Shown here: positions 9,441 to 19,641 of the stretch, one piece after another
Numbering within the stretch: the first letter of the stretch is position 1
How the letters are laid out: each line of letters starts with the position of its first letter
From: CAMLIZ01 sp036231905
GTDB lineage: Bacteria; Pseudomonadota; Gammaproteobacteria; Burkholderiales; Burkholderiaceae_C
NCBI RefSeq assembly: GCF_036231905.1
Contig: NZ_JAZARE010000007.1
Location: 124,001-188,000, forward strand
Direction: 5' to 3'
Length of the DNA stretch: 64,000 bases
Notes under the pieces: generated by a model
The model's input: only the letters and a program-made list of their open reading frames with translations
Databases searched by the model: none
What the model was told of the DNA's origin: nothing
Program-made: the position numbers and the translations under genes

Positions 9441-9465
9441 ACAACGGGGCCCGTGGGCCCGTTGT
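9441..9465. terminator. Hairpin between convergent genes
   Basis: The sequence ACAACGGG...CCCGTTGT forms an 11-bp stem with one bulged G and a two-base loop. It lies exactly between the stop of the secreted protein gene and the stop of mmsA. The T-tract is weak (GTTGTTCATTT) on the plus strand. It probably serves both directions. Confidence 0.6.
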
Positions 9466-10986
<1,521 letters not shown>

Positions 10987-11072
10987 GTGTGTCTCCTGGT
11001 CCTGCGACAGGCCCCACTGTTCACCTTTGGCGCCTGCGGCGCAATGCCGCAGGGCTGGATTCATTGTTCACG

Positions 11073-12032
11073 ATGGCAAACAATACCTGCATGGACGACC
11101 GAAAGATCGAATCGCTGTGGGCCCACGTGCACTGGCTCACCGTGCTGGGCCAGCAGGGCAGCTACACCGGCGCGGCCCAGCGCCTGGGTGTGAGCAAGGC
11201 GGCCATGAGCCAGCGCATCAGCGAGCTCGAGCGCGCCGCCGGCGTGCCGTTGGTGCGGCGCACCACCCGCAGCGTGCGCCTCACCGAGGCCGGCCAGCAG
11301 CTGGTGGACAGCACGCTGGGGGCCTTCGAGCAGATCGCGCGCAGCTTCGAAGGCGTGAAGGACCTCGCCGCCGCGCCGCGCGGGCTGCTGCGCCTGACCG
11401 CGCCGGTGGCGCTGGCGCGCCAGCAGATCGTGCCGCGGCTGCCGGAGTTCCTGCGCCGGCATCCGGAGGTGCGCATCGAGCTGGATCTGTCCGACCGGCT
11501 CAGCTCCTTGGCGCAGGAGGGCTTCGACCTCGCCATCCGTCACAGCGCGTCGGTGCCCGACACCCATGTGGCCTGGACCTTGTGCCGCACCCGCTCGCTG
11601 CTGGTGGCCAGCCGGGCCTACCTGCGCCGGCGCGGCACGCCCCAGCATCCGCAGGAGCTGGCCCAGCACGACTGCCTGCACTACCTGCGGCCACAGGACA
11701 CCGTGGCCTGGAGCTTCCAGCGCCGCGGCAGCCCCGCCGGCAGCGACAAGCTCACCGTGGCGGTGAAGGGCCCGTTCGCCGCCAACAACAGCGAGGCCCT
11801 GCGCGAAGCGGCGCTGGGCGGGCTGGGCATCGCATTGCTGCCCGACTTCAGTGCGCAGGCGCTGGGTGGCGGCAAGCTGGTGGCCGTGCTGCCGGACTGG
11901 CAGCCCGTGGGCACCTATGGCGAGCAGCTGTACGCGGTGCGGCCCTACAGCGCCCAGGTGCCTCGCGCGGTGCAGGCGCTGGTGGGCTATTTACGCGAGG
12001 CGTTCCAGGACGGCTTCGCGACCGGGCCGTGA
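11073..12032 (+). CDS. LysR-family transcriptional regulator, divergent from mmsA
   Basis: About 319 aa. The N-terminal winged helix-turn-helix (YTGAAQRLGVSKAAMSQRISELE) is followed by a periplasmic-binding-like effector domain beginning near LRLTAPVALARQQ. This AphB/DmlR-like subgroup often regulates an adjacent divergent enzyme gene, here mmsA. Starts at 11073 (MANN) or 11091 (MDDRK) are both possible. The ~85-base intergenic region would hold the shared operator, but I could not identify a clear T-N11-A box. Confidence 0.88.
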   Translation: MANNTCMDDRKIESLWAHVHWLTVLGQQGSYTGAAQRLGVSKAAMSQRISELERAAGVPLVRRTTRSVRLTEAGQQLVDSTLGAFEQIARSFEGVKDLAAAPRGLLRLTAPVALARQQIVPRLPEFLRRHPEVRIELDLSDRLSSLAQEGFDLAIRHSASVPDTHVAWTLCRTRSLLVASRAYLRRRGTPQHPQELAQHDCLHYLRPQDTVAWSFQRRGSPAGSDKLTVAVKGPFAANNSEALREAALGGLGIALLPDFSAQALGGGKLVAVLPDWQPVGTYGEQLYAVRPYSAQVPRAVQALVGYLREAFQDGFATGP

Positions 12033-12060
12033 ACCCTGCTCTCTGCCGCGCACGCTGCGT

Positions 12061-12453
12061 TCACTCGGGCGCGTGGCACACCGCTTCGACGTTGTTGCCA
12101 TCCGGGTCCAGCACGAAGGCGCCGTAGTAGTTCGAGTGGTAGTGGGCGCGCACGCCCGGCTTGCCGTTGTCGGTGCCGCCGGCGCTCAGCGCGGCGGCAT
12201 AAAAGGCGTCCACCTCCACCCGCGAGCCGGCACGCCAGCACAGGTGGCTGGGGCCGGACGCCGGCTCGGTGGTGACGAACCAGGTGTCGATCTTGAAGCC
12301 CACGCCGGGCATCTCGGCGCCGAAGCCGAGCACGCCGGTGCCCTCGTGCACCGCCTCATAGGCCACCCGATAGCCCAAAGGCGCCAGCGCCTGGCGGTAG
12401 AACTCGCGCGTCCTCGGCAGGTCGCGCACACGCAAGGTGATGTGGTCGATCAT
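12061..12453 (-). CDS. VOC (glyoxalase/bleomycin-resistance) superfamily protein
   Basis: A 130-aa single-domain protein with paired beta-alpha-beta-beta-beta repeats, starting MIDHITLRVRDLPRTREFY and ending FVLDPDGNNVEAVCH, the usual metal-site glutamate region. The family includes glyoxalase I, dioxygenases and drug-binding proteins, and the substrate cannot be assigned. ATG 12453 has GGAGGAG upstream, immediately after an intrinsic terminator on the same strand. Confidence 0.85.
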   Translation of the reverse strand: MIDHITLRVRDLPRTREFYRQALAPLGYRVAYEAVHEGTGVLGFGAEMPGVGFKIDTWFVTTEPASGPSHLCWRAGSRVEVDAFYAAALSAGGTDNGKPGVRAHYHSNYYGAFVLDPDGNNVEAVCHAPE

Positions 12454-12467
12454 GGTGCTCCTCCCAC

Positions 12468-12498
12468 AAAAAAAGCCCACCCCGGTGAAGGGGTGGGC
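12468..12498 (-). terminator. Rho-independent terminator upstream of the VOC gene
   Basis: On the minus strand a 9-bp perfect stem (GCCCACCCC / GGGGTGGGC) with a six-base TTCACC loop is followed by seven T residues. It ends the leftward transcript that carries the ornithine-cyclodeaminase-like gene. The T-tract runs into the ribosome site of the next gene, so it could also act as an attenuator. Confidence 0.8.
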
Positions 12499-12661
12499 GT
12501 TCAAGTCCTCAGAAAGGACGTCGTTGGGACCGGTACCAGCGCCGCTGTCGCTTCGGCGCCCTCAAACACTGAACAAGCTGCGACCCACTCTAGGGGCCGG
12601 GTCATTGCACGGCCATCCCCAATACGAGGGAACGGCGCACCCATTCCGGGCACGGACGGTG

Positions 12662-13588
12662 CTATCCCGGTGCACCCACGGCGCAATGGGCCGCTGCCAG
12701 GTCCCACAGCGCGGCGCCGCAGCTCTTGAAGAGAACGGGGCCGGCGGGCCCGCCGCTGGCCGCGGTCACCTCGCCGAGCAGCGGCAGCGCATCACCATCC
12801 AGGCCGGCCTGGGCGACCTCGCCCGCCTCGTGGCGCGCACGGGCGGTGTCCAGCACCACCCGGCCGCGGGCGGCGATGTGCTGCACCACCGGCGCGGCCA
12901 CTTCGGCCATGGCCGTGGTGAAGCCGCCGATGGCGGCGACGAAGGCATCATCGCGCGGCGGGCGGTCCATGCAGACCGTGTTGGCCGGCGTGGCACAGAT
13001 CACCAGCGGGCAGCGCGCCAGCGCCGCGTCCAGGTCGGTGGCCCGGTGCACCGTGACCCCCAGCGCCTGCGCGGCTGCCATCAGCCGCTGCTCACCCTCG
13101 GCACCGCGCGAGCGCAGCCACAGCTCGCGCACGCCCAGCACCTCGTGGAACACCTGCAGGTGCGCCAGGGCCTGGGCACCCGCGCCAAACATCAGCAGCG
13201 GCCCGCCCGGCTGGGCCGCCAGCCGGCGCGCGGCGATCGCGGTGACGGCCGCGGTGCGCCGGGCGGTCAACACGGGCCCGTCCAGCAGCGCCAGCCGCTC
13301 GCCGGTGTCGGTGCGCAGGACCAGCACGTCGCCCAGGATGGCGGCCAGGCCACGTGCGGGGTTCTGCGCGTTGTAGGTGATGAGCTTCATGATCGCCAGC
13401 CCGCCCGCCTCGGGCGTGCTCCACGCCGGCATCAGGAACCAGCGCGTGTCCGGGGCGATGCTGTGCACGGAGCGCTCGGGCACCTGCACCTGGCCCTGGT
13501 GCTGCGCCGCCAGCACCTGTTCGATGGCGGCCATCAGCGCGGGCCAGGGCAGGGCCCGTGCGGTGGCGGCGGCGTCCAGCAGCTTCAT
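12662..13588 (-). CDS. Ornithine cyclodeaminase / mu-crystallin family protein
   Basis: A 308-aa NAD(P)-dependent enzyme. It has the family layout: an N-terminal dimerisation region containing MKLITYNAQNPARGL, then a Rossmann domain with LLMFGAGAQALAHL, and the segment LVICATPANT. Members deaminate ornithine to proline, reduce ketimines or make 2,3-diaminopropionate or alanine, and the actual substrate is not determinable here. Its ATG overlaps the stop of the flavin reductase gene by four bases (ATGA), so the two are co-transcribed. Confidence 0.85.
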   Translation of the reverse strand: MKLLDAAATARALPWPALMAAIEQVLAAQHQGQVQVPERSVHSIAPDTRWFLMPAWSTPEAGGLAIMKLITYNAQNPARGLAAILGDVLVLRTDTGERLALLDGPVLTARRTAAVTAIAARRLAAQPGGPLLMFGAGAQALAHLQVFHEVLGVRELWLRSRGAEGEQRLMAAAQALGVTVHRATDLDAALARCPLVICATPANTVCMDRPPRDDAFVAAIGGFTTAMAEVAAPVVQHIAARGRVVLDTARARHEAGEVAQAGLDGDALPLLGEVTAASGGPAGPVLFKSCGAALWDLAAAHCAVGAPG

Positions 13589-14148
13589 GCGCCGCCTCCC
13601 ACCAGGAAGCGCGCCGCGGCGTCCAGCGCCTGCATATCCTGCGCCACCGCCCCCGGCGCACCGCCCTTGCCCCACAGCGCACCGGCCCAGCGCATGCCCA
13701 TGAACTCGGCGCACAAGCGCACGCTGTCGATCGCCGGCTGGGCCTTGGGGCGGTCGCCGCTGGTGGTGATCAGCGCCAGCGGCTTGCCGGCCATGCGCGC
13801 CTTGAAGTCCAGCCCCGGCACCCGCAGCCAGGCGCTCCAGTGGTCCAGGTAGAGCTTGAGCGGCGAGGGCAGGCTGTACCAGTAGATCGGTGCCACGAAC
13901 ACCAGCTCGGTGGCAGCGAGCGTGGCGTCCAGCAGCTGGCGTCCGTCGCCCTCGGGCATCGGGTAGTCGCCGCGGCCGTGGCGGTGGTCCTCGAAGGCCG
14001 GCAGCTGCAGGCCGCGCAGGTGCAGCCAGGTCTGCGTGACGTCGGCCGGCAAGGCGGCAGCGGCGTGGCGCGCCAGGGCTTCGGTGTTGCCCAGCACACC
14101 GGGCAGGCGGGTGCTGGCGAGCAGGAACAGCAGGTGTCGTGATGTCAT
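13585..14148 (-). CDS. NAD(P)H-dependent FMN reductase / flavodoxin-like oxidoreductase
   Basis: A 187-aa flavodoxin-fold protein. The phosphate-binding loop area STRLPGVLGNTEALAR is at the N-terminus, and VFVAPIYWYSLPSPLKLYLD gives the flavin-contacting segment typical of NADPH-dependent FMN reductases/quinone reductases. I chose ATG 14148, nine codons inside the longest frame. It is the first gene of a two-gene operon with the cyclodeaminase-like gene. Confidence 0.82.
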   Translation of the reverse strand: MTSRHLLFLLASTRLPGVLGNTEALARHAAAALPADVTQTWLHLRGLQLPAFEDHRHGRGDYPMPEGDGRQLLDATLAATELVFVAPIYWYSLPSPLKLYLDHWSAWLRVPGLDFKARMAGKPLALITTSGDRPKAQPAIDSVRLCAEFMGMRWAGALWGKGGAPGAVAQDMQALDAAARFLVGGGA

Positions 14149-14225
14149 CGGGCCATCATACGAAGGCGTGCCCAAGTGCGCCGGTCACTGGCCATTGCAG
14201 CGCACCGGGCCGCACAATCCGCCCC

Positions 14226-14897
14226 ATGAGCACCCCCACGCCGTTCGGCGAACAAGACCTGGCCCGGCTGCAGGCGCTGCTGGACGCACTGCCCCAGCCG
14301 CTGGAGCCGCTGGACGTGACCATGCTGGACGGCTACCTCTGCGGCGTGCTGCTGCAGCCCAAGCGCCCGCCCGAAAGCGCCTGGTTCCCGCATGTGCTGG
14401 ACGTGGACGGCCGTGCCCCGCCGGCGAAGTTCGACGTGGAGCCGCTGCGCGCGCTGGTGCAGCGCCGCCTGGCCGAGCTGGACGACGCCATCGAGCGGCG
14501 CGACTGGTTCGACCCCTGGGTGTACGAGTTCGACGAGGAAGCATCGCCCTCGGAAACCGTGATGCCGTGGGTCGCCGGCTTTGCCACCGCCTGCGCCATC
14601 TTCCCGGCCCTGATGGAGCTGAACAACCCGGAGCTGCTGGAGCCGCTGGCGCTGCTGTACATGCACCTGGACCCGGACGACCTGGAGGACGCCGACGAGC
14701 TCATCGCCGAGATCGAAACCCTGGAGCCGCCGCAGGAGCTGGCCGAGGCGGTGGAAGGGCTGGTGCGCAGCACCTTGCTGCTGGCCGACGTGTCGCGGCC
14801 GCTGAAGAAGAAGCCGGCGCTGCGTCCCGGCGGCGGGGCGGCTCGTAAGTCCGCCCAAGGCCGTGGCAAACCGCCCCAGCGGCCCCGCCGCGGCTGA
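14226..14897 (+). CDS. UPF0149/YecA family protein without SEC-C tail
   Basis: A 223-aa protein with the family core PLDVTMLDGYLCGVLLQP and GWVAGF-like (PWVAGFATACAIFP) segments. The biochemical role of the family is not settled. Unlike the paralogue at 22138-22869, it ends in a basic Lys/Arg/Gly-rich tail and has no zinc-binding SEC-C motif. It is six bases upstream of the sigma-factor gene and may be co-transcribed with it. Confidence 0.82.
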   Translation: MSTPTPFGEQDLARLQALLDALPQPLEPLDVTMLDGYLCGVLLQPKRPPESAWFPHVLDVDGRAPPAKFDVEPLRALVQRRLAELDDAIERRDWFDPWVYEFDEEASPSETVMPWVAGFATACAIFPALMELNNPELLEPLALLYMHLDPDDLEDADELIAEIETLEPPQELAEAVEGLVRSTLLLADVSRPLKKKPALRPGGGAARKSAQGRGKPPQRPRRG

Positions 14898-14903
14898 AGA
14901 ACC

Positions 14904-15494
14904 ATGAGCTCCCCGCCCACCACCGACCTGGCTGCCCTGATGGCCCGCATCGTGCTGAAGGACCGGGCTGCCTTCGAGCAGCTCTACCGCCTGACCAGCG
15001 CCCACCTGCTGGGCGTGGCCACGCGTATCCTCGGCAGCCCGGCGCGTGGGGAGGAGGTGCTGCACGAGGCCTACATGAACGTGTGGCATGGCGCGGGCAG
15101 CTACCGCCCCGGTACCGCGACGCCCATGACGTGGATGATCAACATCGTGCGCAACAAGGCGATCGACACGCTGCGCTCGAACGCCACCGAACGCGCCACC
15201 ACGGTGCCGCTGCCGGACGAAGGCGCCGAAGCGCTGGCCGGCGCCGCGGCGGACGGCGAGCAGCCGCAGCACCTGCTGGACAACAGCCTGCAGCGCCTGC
15301 AGATCGACACTTGCATGGGCCACCTGTCGGCCCAGCAGCGCCAGGCGCTGGCCCTGGCCTACTACCACGGCCTGATGCACAGCGAGATCGCCGAACGCCT
15401 GGGCGCGCCGCTGGGCACCGCCAAAGCCTGGGTGCGGCGCGGCCTGGCCCGCCTGAAGGACTGCCTGGTGGCCGCCGGCCTGGAAGCCGCATGA
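14904..15494 (+). CDS. ECF RNA polymerase sigma factor (SigK/RpoE-like)
   Basis: A 196-aa sigma-70-family factor. Region 2 spans ~20-95 (LYRLTSAHLLGVATRILG...TWMINIVRNKAIDTLR) and region 4 spans ~130-190 (LSAQQRQALALAYYHGLMHSEIAERLGAPLGTAKAWVRRGLARL), a complete helix-turn-helix. Its stop overlaps the start of the membrane anti-sigma gene (ATGA), the usual arrangement in which the anti-sigma sequesters the factor at the membrane. Confidence 0.92.
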   Translation: MSSPPTTDLAALMARIVLKDRAAFEQLYRLTSAHLLGVATRILGSPARGEEVLHEAYMNVWHGAGSYRPGTATPMTWMINIVRNKAIDTLRSNATERATTVPLPDEGAEALAGAAADGEQPQHLLDNSLQRLQIDTCMGHLSAQQRQALALAYYHGLMHSEIAERLGAPLGTAKAWVRRGLARLKDCLVAAGLEAA

Positions 15495-16222
15495 GGCTGA
15501 GCCCTGAAGCGATCGAGCTGCTGGCGCGCGAGTACGCCCTGGGCACCTTGCATGGCGGCGCCCGGCGCCGCTTCGAGGCGCTGCAGCGCGAGTCGCAGGC
15601 GGTGGCGCACGCAGTGGCCGGCTGGCAGCAGCGCCTGGCGCATCTGGCGCAGTCGGTGCCCGCCATCCAGCCGTCGCCGGCCTTGTGGCAGGGCCTGGAG
15701 CAGCGCCTGTTCGCCCCGGCCGCTGGCACGCCGCGCGCCGGCTGGCGTTTCTGGCGCTGGATGCTGCCCTCGCTGGGCGGTGCGTTCGCCGGCGCCGCGC
15801 TGTGCCTGCTGGTCCTCACACAGCAACCGCAATGGCTGGGCCGCGAAGTGGCGCAGGGTGAGGGCCTGCCGCAAAGTTATGTCGGCCTGCTGAGCGACGC
15901 CGCCGGCAAGCCCGTGGTGCTGGCCAGCTCCACCCGGCATGGCCGTCAGCTGCAACTGAAACTGCTGCAGCCGATCGCCGTGCCCACCGGGCAGGTGGCC
16001 CGCCTGTGGGCGCTGCCCTCCGACGGCCGGGCGCCCTTCGTGGTGGGCGTGGTGCCGGCCGGCGGCAAGGCCAGCATCACCCTGGCCGACAGCGCCGAGC
16101 GCCTGTTCGCCAAGGTGCCCCGCCTGGGCGTGCGGCTGGAGCCGGCGGACGCTGCCTTGGCGCCCCCCAGCGCCGCGGCGGAGAACTTTGTGGTGAGCGG
16201 CCCCTGCGTCAAGCTGTGGTGA
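15491..16222 (+). CDS. Membrane anti-sigma factor (RskA-type)
   Basis: A 243-aa protein with a cytoplasmic N-terminal domain (~1-85), one hydrophobic segment around residues 90-110 (MLPSLGGAFAGAALCLLVL) and a C-terminal extracytoplasmic domain ending in VVGVVPAGGKASI-like strands typical of RskA. No HxxxCxxC zinc motif is present, so it is not a ZAS/ChrR-type anti-sigma. It is expected to bind and inhibit the sigma factor encoded just upstream until a periplasmic signal triggers proteolysis. Confidence 0.85.
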   Translation: MRLSPEAIELLAREYALGTLHGGARRRFEALQRESQAVAHAVAGWQQRLAHLAQSVPAIQPSPALWQGLEQRLFAPAAGTPRAGWRFWRWMLPSLGGAFAGAALCLLVLTQQPQWLGREVAQGEGLPQSYVGLLSDAAGKPVVLASSTRHGRQLQLKLLQPIAVPTGQVARLWALPSDGRAPFVVGVVPAGGKASITLADSAERLFAKVPRLGVRLEPADAALAPPSAAAENFVVSGPCVKLW

Positions 16223-16296
16223 GTGCATCCCGGCGCCGGCTCACTCCGTAGATGGATCAGGCGGCCGATTTGGCCGCCCCTTTCAAGGAGATGAAC

Positions 16297-16791
16297 ATGA
16301 CGATGTCCCGCCCCGCCCGCCTGTGTGCCCTGGCCGTGTATGGCCTGCTGCTCGCCGCCCCGGCCCTGCCCTCGCTGGCCGCGGACTCCACGCCCGCACC
16401 GGCCGCCAGCGACCCATTGGCACCCGCGCGTGCCCAGCTGGCCGCCAAGCACTGGCAGGCGGCGATCGAGGAGCTGCAGCGCGTGAACGCCACCGGCAGC
16501 GCCGACTGGAACAACCTGATGGGCTACTCGATGCGCATGCGCAAGACGCCGGACCTGGATGCAGCCGAGCGTTACTACGCCGAGGCACTGCGCCTCGACC
16601 CCAAGCACCGCGGCACGCTCGAATATTCCGGCGAGCTGGCGCTGATGAAAGGCGACCTGCCCACCGCCGAGCAACGCCTGGCCGCTTTGGACAAGGTGTG
16701 CACCTTCTCCTGCGAGGAATACCGCGACCTGAAAAAGGCGATCGCGGCCTACAAGGCCAACGGCAACAAGTACGTCGCCAAGGCCGACTGA
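16297..16791 (+). CDS. Secreted TPR-repeat protein
   Basis: A 164-aa protein with a signal peptide (LCALAVYGLLLAAPALPSLA) followed by helical TPR-like pairs, e.g. AAERYYAEALRLDPKHRGTLEY. I chose ATG 16297 because AAGGAG at 16285-16290 sits six bases before it; ATGs at 16291 and 16303 and a longer frame from 16252 are less likely. It is probably a periplasmic scaffold. It follows the sigma/anti-sigma pair and may be part of that regulon. Confidence 0.78.
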   Translation: MTMSRPARLCALAVYGLLLAAPALPSLAADSTPAPAASDPLAPARAQLAAKHWQAAIEELQRVNATGSADWNNLMGYSMRMRKTPDLDAAERYYAEALRLDPKHRGTLEYSGELALMKGDLPTAEQRLAALDKVCTFSCEEYRDLKKAIAAYKANGNKYVAKAD

Positions 16792-16804
16792 AGCGCCGGC
16801 GGCG

Positions 16805-18094
16805 TCAGCCGAAGTGGCGCCTGGCGTGCACACCCAGGCCCTGCGCCACGCTGGCGAAGCGGTCGCCGCGTCGCACTTCGGCCGACGGGAAACACGCCGC
16901 GATGCGCTCGGTGAGCGGCTTCAGCCCGGTGGAGCCGCCGGTGAAGTACAGCACGTCGATCTGCGCCGGCGCCAGGCCGGCCTGGCGCACGGTGTCCACA
17001 CCCGCGTCCACGATGCGCTGCAAGTCCGCCTCCAGCGCCGCCGTGGCCTGTGCCTCACCCAGCTCGGCGGTGAGGCCGCTTTCGATCAGGCCGAGGTCGA
17101 TCGAGGTGGCGCCACCGTCGGCGACCGCGATCTTGGCGGCTTCGGCCTGTGCCGCCAGGGCATGGCCCAGCCGCTCGTTGACCACGTGCATCAGCCGATC
17201 ATGCAGGCGCGGGTCGCCATAGAAGGGGCGCATGCCGCGAAGCTCCGCCACCCGTGCGGGGGCGTACACGGTGTTGATCAGGTGCCAGGTGGCCAGGTCG
17301 AAGTACACCCGGTTGGGCACCTCGCGCGGCGATTGCCCGCGCACGCTCGGCCCCAGCGTCCGGTAGCCGCAGCTGGGCAGGATGGCGGCCAGCTCCACGT
17401 GGCGGTCGAAGTCGGTGCCGGCAATGTGCACACCGTGGTTGGCGAGGATGTCGTCCTTGCGTTCGGCGCGGGCCCGCCGCGCCGGGCCCACGCGCACCAC
17501 CGAAAAGTCCGAGGTGCCGCCGCCGATGTCGGCCACCAGCACACGCTGCTCGCGCTCGGCGCGCTGTTCATAGTCCAGCGCGGCGGCGATCGGCTCGTAC
17601 TGGAACGCGATCTCGCTGAAACCCACCGAGCGGGCCGCCGCCTCCAGCGCCGCCTGGGCCTGCGCATCGCGTTCGGGCTCGCAGTCGACGAAGAAGACCG
17701 GACGCCCCAGCACCACCCGCGTCAGTTCGCCGCCGGCGTCGCGTTCGGCCTGCTGCTTCAGGTGCCTCAGGTAGCCGGCCACCACGTCCAGATAACGCAC
17801 CGCGCGCCCGCCACCCACGTCGGTGCTCTGCTCGATCAGCGCGGAGCCCAGCACGCTTTTCATCGAGCGCATCAGCCGGCCGTCCAGCCCGTCCACATAA
17901 GCGGCCACCGCGGCGCGCCCATAACTGCGCGGCAGGGGCTCGTGCGGGCTGCCGCCCTCGACCGCATAGAACACCGCCGTCGGCATGGTGCGGTAGCCGG
18001 GCTCCAGCTCCACCAGCGCCACGCCGTCGCCCTGCGGCAGCGCGATCGCGGAGTTGGAGGTGCCGAAGTCGATGGCGCAGTAGGAGGCGGGCAT
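16805..18094 (-). CDS. yegD: Hsp70-family chaperone-like protein (YegD type)
   Basis: A 429-aa actin-fold ATPase. Phosphate 1 is AIDFGTSNSAIALP at the N-terminus, phosphate 2 is VADIGGGTSDFSVV near the middle, and the adenosine motif is YFTGGSTGLKPL near the C-terminus. It lacks the DnaK substrate-binding domain, as does E. coli YegD, the family it best resembles. The client and role are unknown. It is immediately preceded by a terminator of the upstream dadA-like gene. Confidence 0.88.
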   Translation of the reverse strand: MPASYCAIDFGTSNSAIALPQGDGVALVELEPGYRTMPTAVFYAVEGGSPHEPLPRSYGRAAVAAYVDGLDGRLMRSMKSVLGSALIEQSTDVGGGRAVRYLDVVAGYLRHLKQQAERDAGGELTRVVLGRPVFFVDCEPERDAQAQAALEAAARSVGFSEIAFQYEPIAAALDYEQRAEREQRVLVADIGGGTSDFSVVRVGPARRARAERKDDILANHGVHIAGTDFDRHVELAAILPSCGYRTLGPSVRGQSPREVPNRVYFDLATWHLINTVYAPARVAELRGMRPFYGDPRLHDRLMHVVNERLGHALAAQAEAAKIAVADGGATSIDLGLIESGLTAELGEAQATAALEADLQRIVDAGVDTVRQAGLAPAQIDVLYFTGGSTGLKPLTERIAACFPSAEVRRGDRFASVAQGLGVHARRHFG

Positions 18095-18098
18095 GATG

Positions 18099-18137
18099 AA
18101 AAGCAGCAGCCCGCTGCCGGTGAAGGCAGCGGGCTGC
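18099..18137 (-). terminator. Rho-independent terminator after dadA
   Basis: On the minus strand a 13-bp perfect stem (GCAGCCCGCTGCC / GGCAGCGGGCTGC) with a TTCACC loop is followed by TGCTTTT. It ends dadA transcription just upstream of the YegD start codon. The loop hexamer is identical to that of the terminator at 12468-12498. Confidence 0.75.
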
Positions 18138-18197
18138 AGGAGTCGGGGGAGGGGCGGCGATTCTAGTGAATTGCCGCCGCGAGCGTGCCGCGCCCTG

Positions 18198-19508
18198 TCA
18201 GGCGCTCACCATCGCGCGCGGCCGCACGGCAGCGCTCACGTCGCCGCAGAAGCCGAAGTCCATCTCCGGCCGCAGCCCGCTCATCAGCTCAGCCAGGGCG
18301 CGGCCCGAGCCGGCGCCGTGGGTCCAGCCCAGGGTGCCGTGGCCGGCGTTGAGCCAGAGGTTGGCTATCTTGCTGCGGCCGATGTAGGGAATGTTGGTCG
18401 GCGTGCTGGGCCGCAGGCCGGCCCAGAAGTTGGGCTCGGTGGTGTCCGCCACGCCGGGGAAGATTTCTTCGTAGCGCTGCACCAGCGCATGGCAGCGCAC
18501 CTTCGCGGTCGGCGTGTCCAGGCGGGTGTCGTAACCGGCGAGTTCGGCCGTGCCGGCGATGCGGATGTGGTCGCCCAGGCGTGAGATCGCGATCTTGCGG
18601 GCGTCGTCGATCATGCTCACCACGCTGGCGCGCTCGGGGTGCTTCAGGCGCAGGGTGGCGGAGTAGCCCTTGGCGGGATAGATGTTCAAGGTGATACCCA
18701 GCGGGCGCAGCAGGGGCGCGGTGAAGCTGCCCATCGCGGCCACGTAGTGGTCGGCGGTGAGCGTCTGGCGCTTGCCGGTGCGCTGGTCGCCCACCCGCAC
18801 GCCGCTCACCTGTCCACCGGCGCTCTGGATCTCGACGATGTCGTGTTCATACAGGAAGGTGGCGCCGCGCTGGGCGCACAGGCGCGCGAGCTCGCGGGTG
18901 AACACCCAGGCGTCGCCCGACTCGTCGCTGGGCGTGTAGGTGCCGCCATGCAGGCGCGGCCCGAAGCTCGCCAGCGCCGGTTCGACCTTGAGCACCTCCT
19001 CGCGGCTGAGCACGCGCCGGTCCACGCCGTGGCGGCGCATCACCTCGGCCGCGGCCGCGCCGGTTTCCAGATCGTGTTCGCTGCTGAAAAAATGCAGGAT
19101 GCCGCGCTCCACCCGGTCGTACTGGATGCCGGTCTGCGCCACCAGCGCCTTCAGCGAGGCATGGCTGTAGCGGCCCAGCGCCACCAGCTGCTGCACGTTG
19201 CGTTCGAAGGCGGCGTCGGTGCACTGGGTGAGGAAGCTCAGGCCCCAGATCCACTGGCGCGGGTCCAGCTTGGGCCGGAACAGCAGCGGCGAGTCGTCGC
19301 GCAGCAGCCACTTGGCCACCTTGAACGGGGCCGCGGCATTGGCCCAGGGCTCGCAGAAGCTCACCGAGATCTGCGCGCCATTGGCCTTGCTGGTTTCCAT
19401 CGCGGCATCGGGCTGGCGGTCGATCACCGTGACCTCGTGTCCTTGCTCCAGCAGGTACCAGGCGGTGCTGATGCCGATGATGCCGGCGCCCATCACGATG
19501 ACCTTCAT
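18198..19508 (-). CDS. dadA: D-amino acid dehydrogenase
   Basis: A 436-aa FAD flavoprotein of the DAO/DadA family with the dinucleotide-binding start VIVMGAGIIGISTAWYL. Further conserved blocks are ANGAQISVS and the C-terminal GHGTLGWTHGAGSG, which closes the FAD site. It oxidises D-amino acids such as D-alanine to 2-oxo acids and ammonia at the inner membrane and feeds electrons to quinone. ATG 19508 is 34 codons inside the longest frame. It is divergent from an ArgP-like LysR regulator. Confidence 0.92.
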   Translation of the reverse strand: MKVIVMGAGIIGISTAWYLLEQGHEVTVIDRQPDAAMETSKANGAQISVSFCEPWANAAAPFKVAKWLLRDDSPLLFRPKLDPRQWIWGLSFLTQCTDAAFERNVQQLVALGRYSHASLKALVAQTGIQYDRVERGILHFFSSEHDLETGAAAAEVMRRHGVDRRVLSREEVLKVEPALASFGPRLHGGTYTPSDESGDAWVFTRELARLCAQRGATFLYEHDIVEIQSAGGQVSGVRVGDQRTGKRQTLTADHYVAAMGSFTAPLLRPLGITLNIYPAKGYSATLRLKHPERASVVSMIDDARKIAISRLGDHIRIAGTAELAGYDTRLDTPTAKVRCHALVQRYEEIFPGVADTTEPNFWAGLRPSTPTNIPYIGRSKIANLWLNAGHGTLGWTHGAGSGRALAELMSGLRPEMDFGFCGDVSAAVRPRAMVSA

Positions 19509-19641
19509 GCGGATGTCCTCTTCAGAAAGCTGCAAACACAGTGTGGCGCAGGCGGTGGCCCGGGCGATTGGACGATTGTCCACACGCCCGCGCGGATAAT
19601 GAACAGCCATTCACGGTTTTCCCCATCCATTAGCCACTCTT

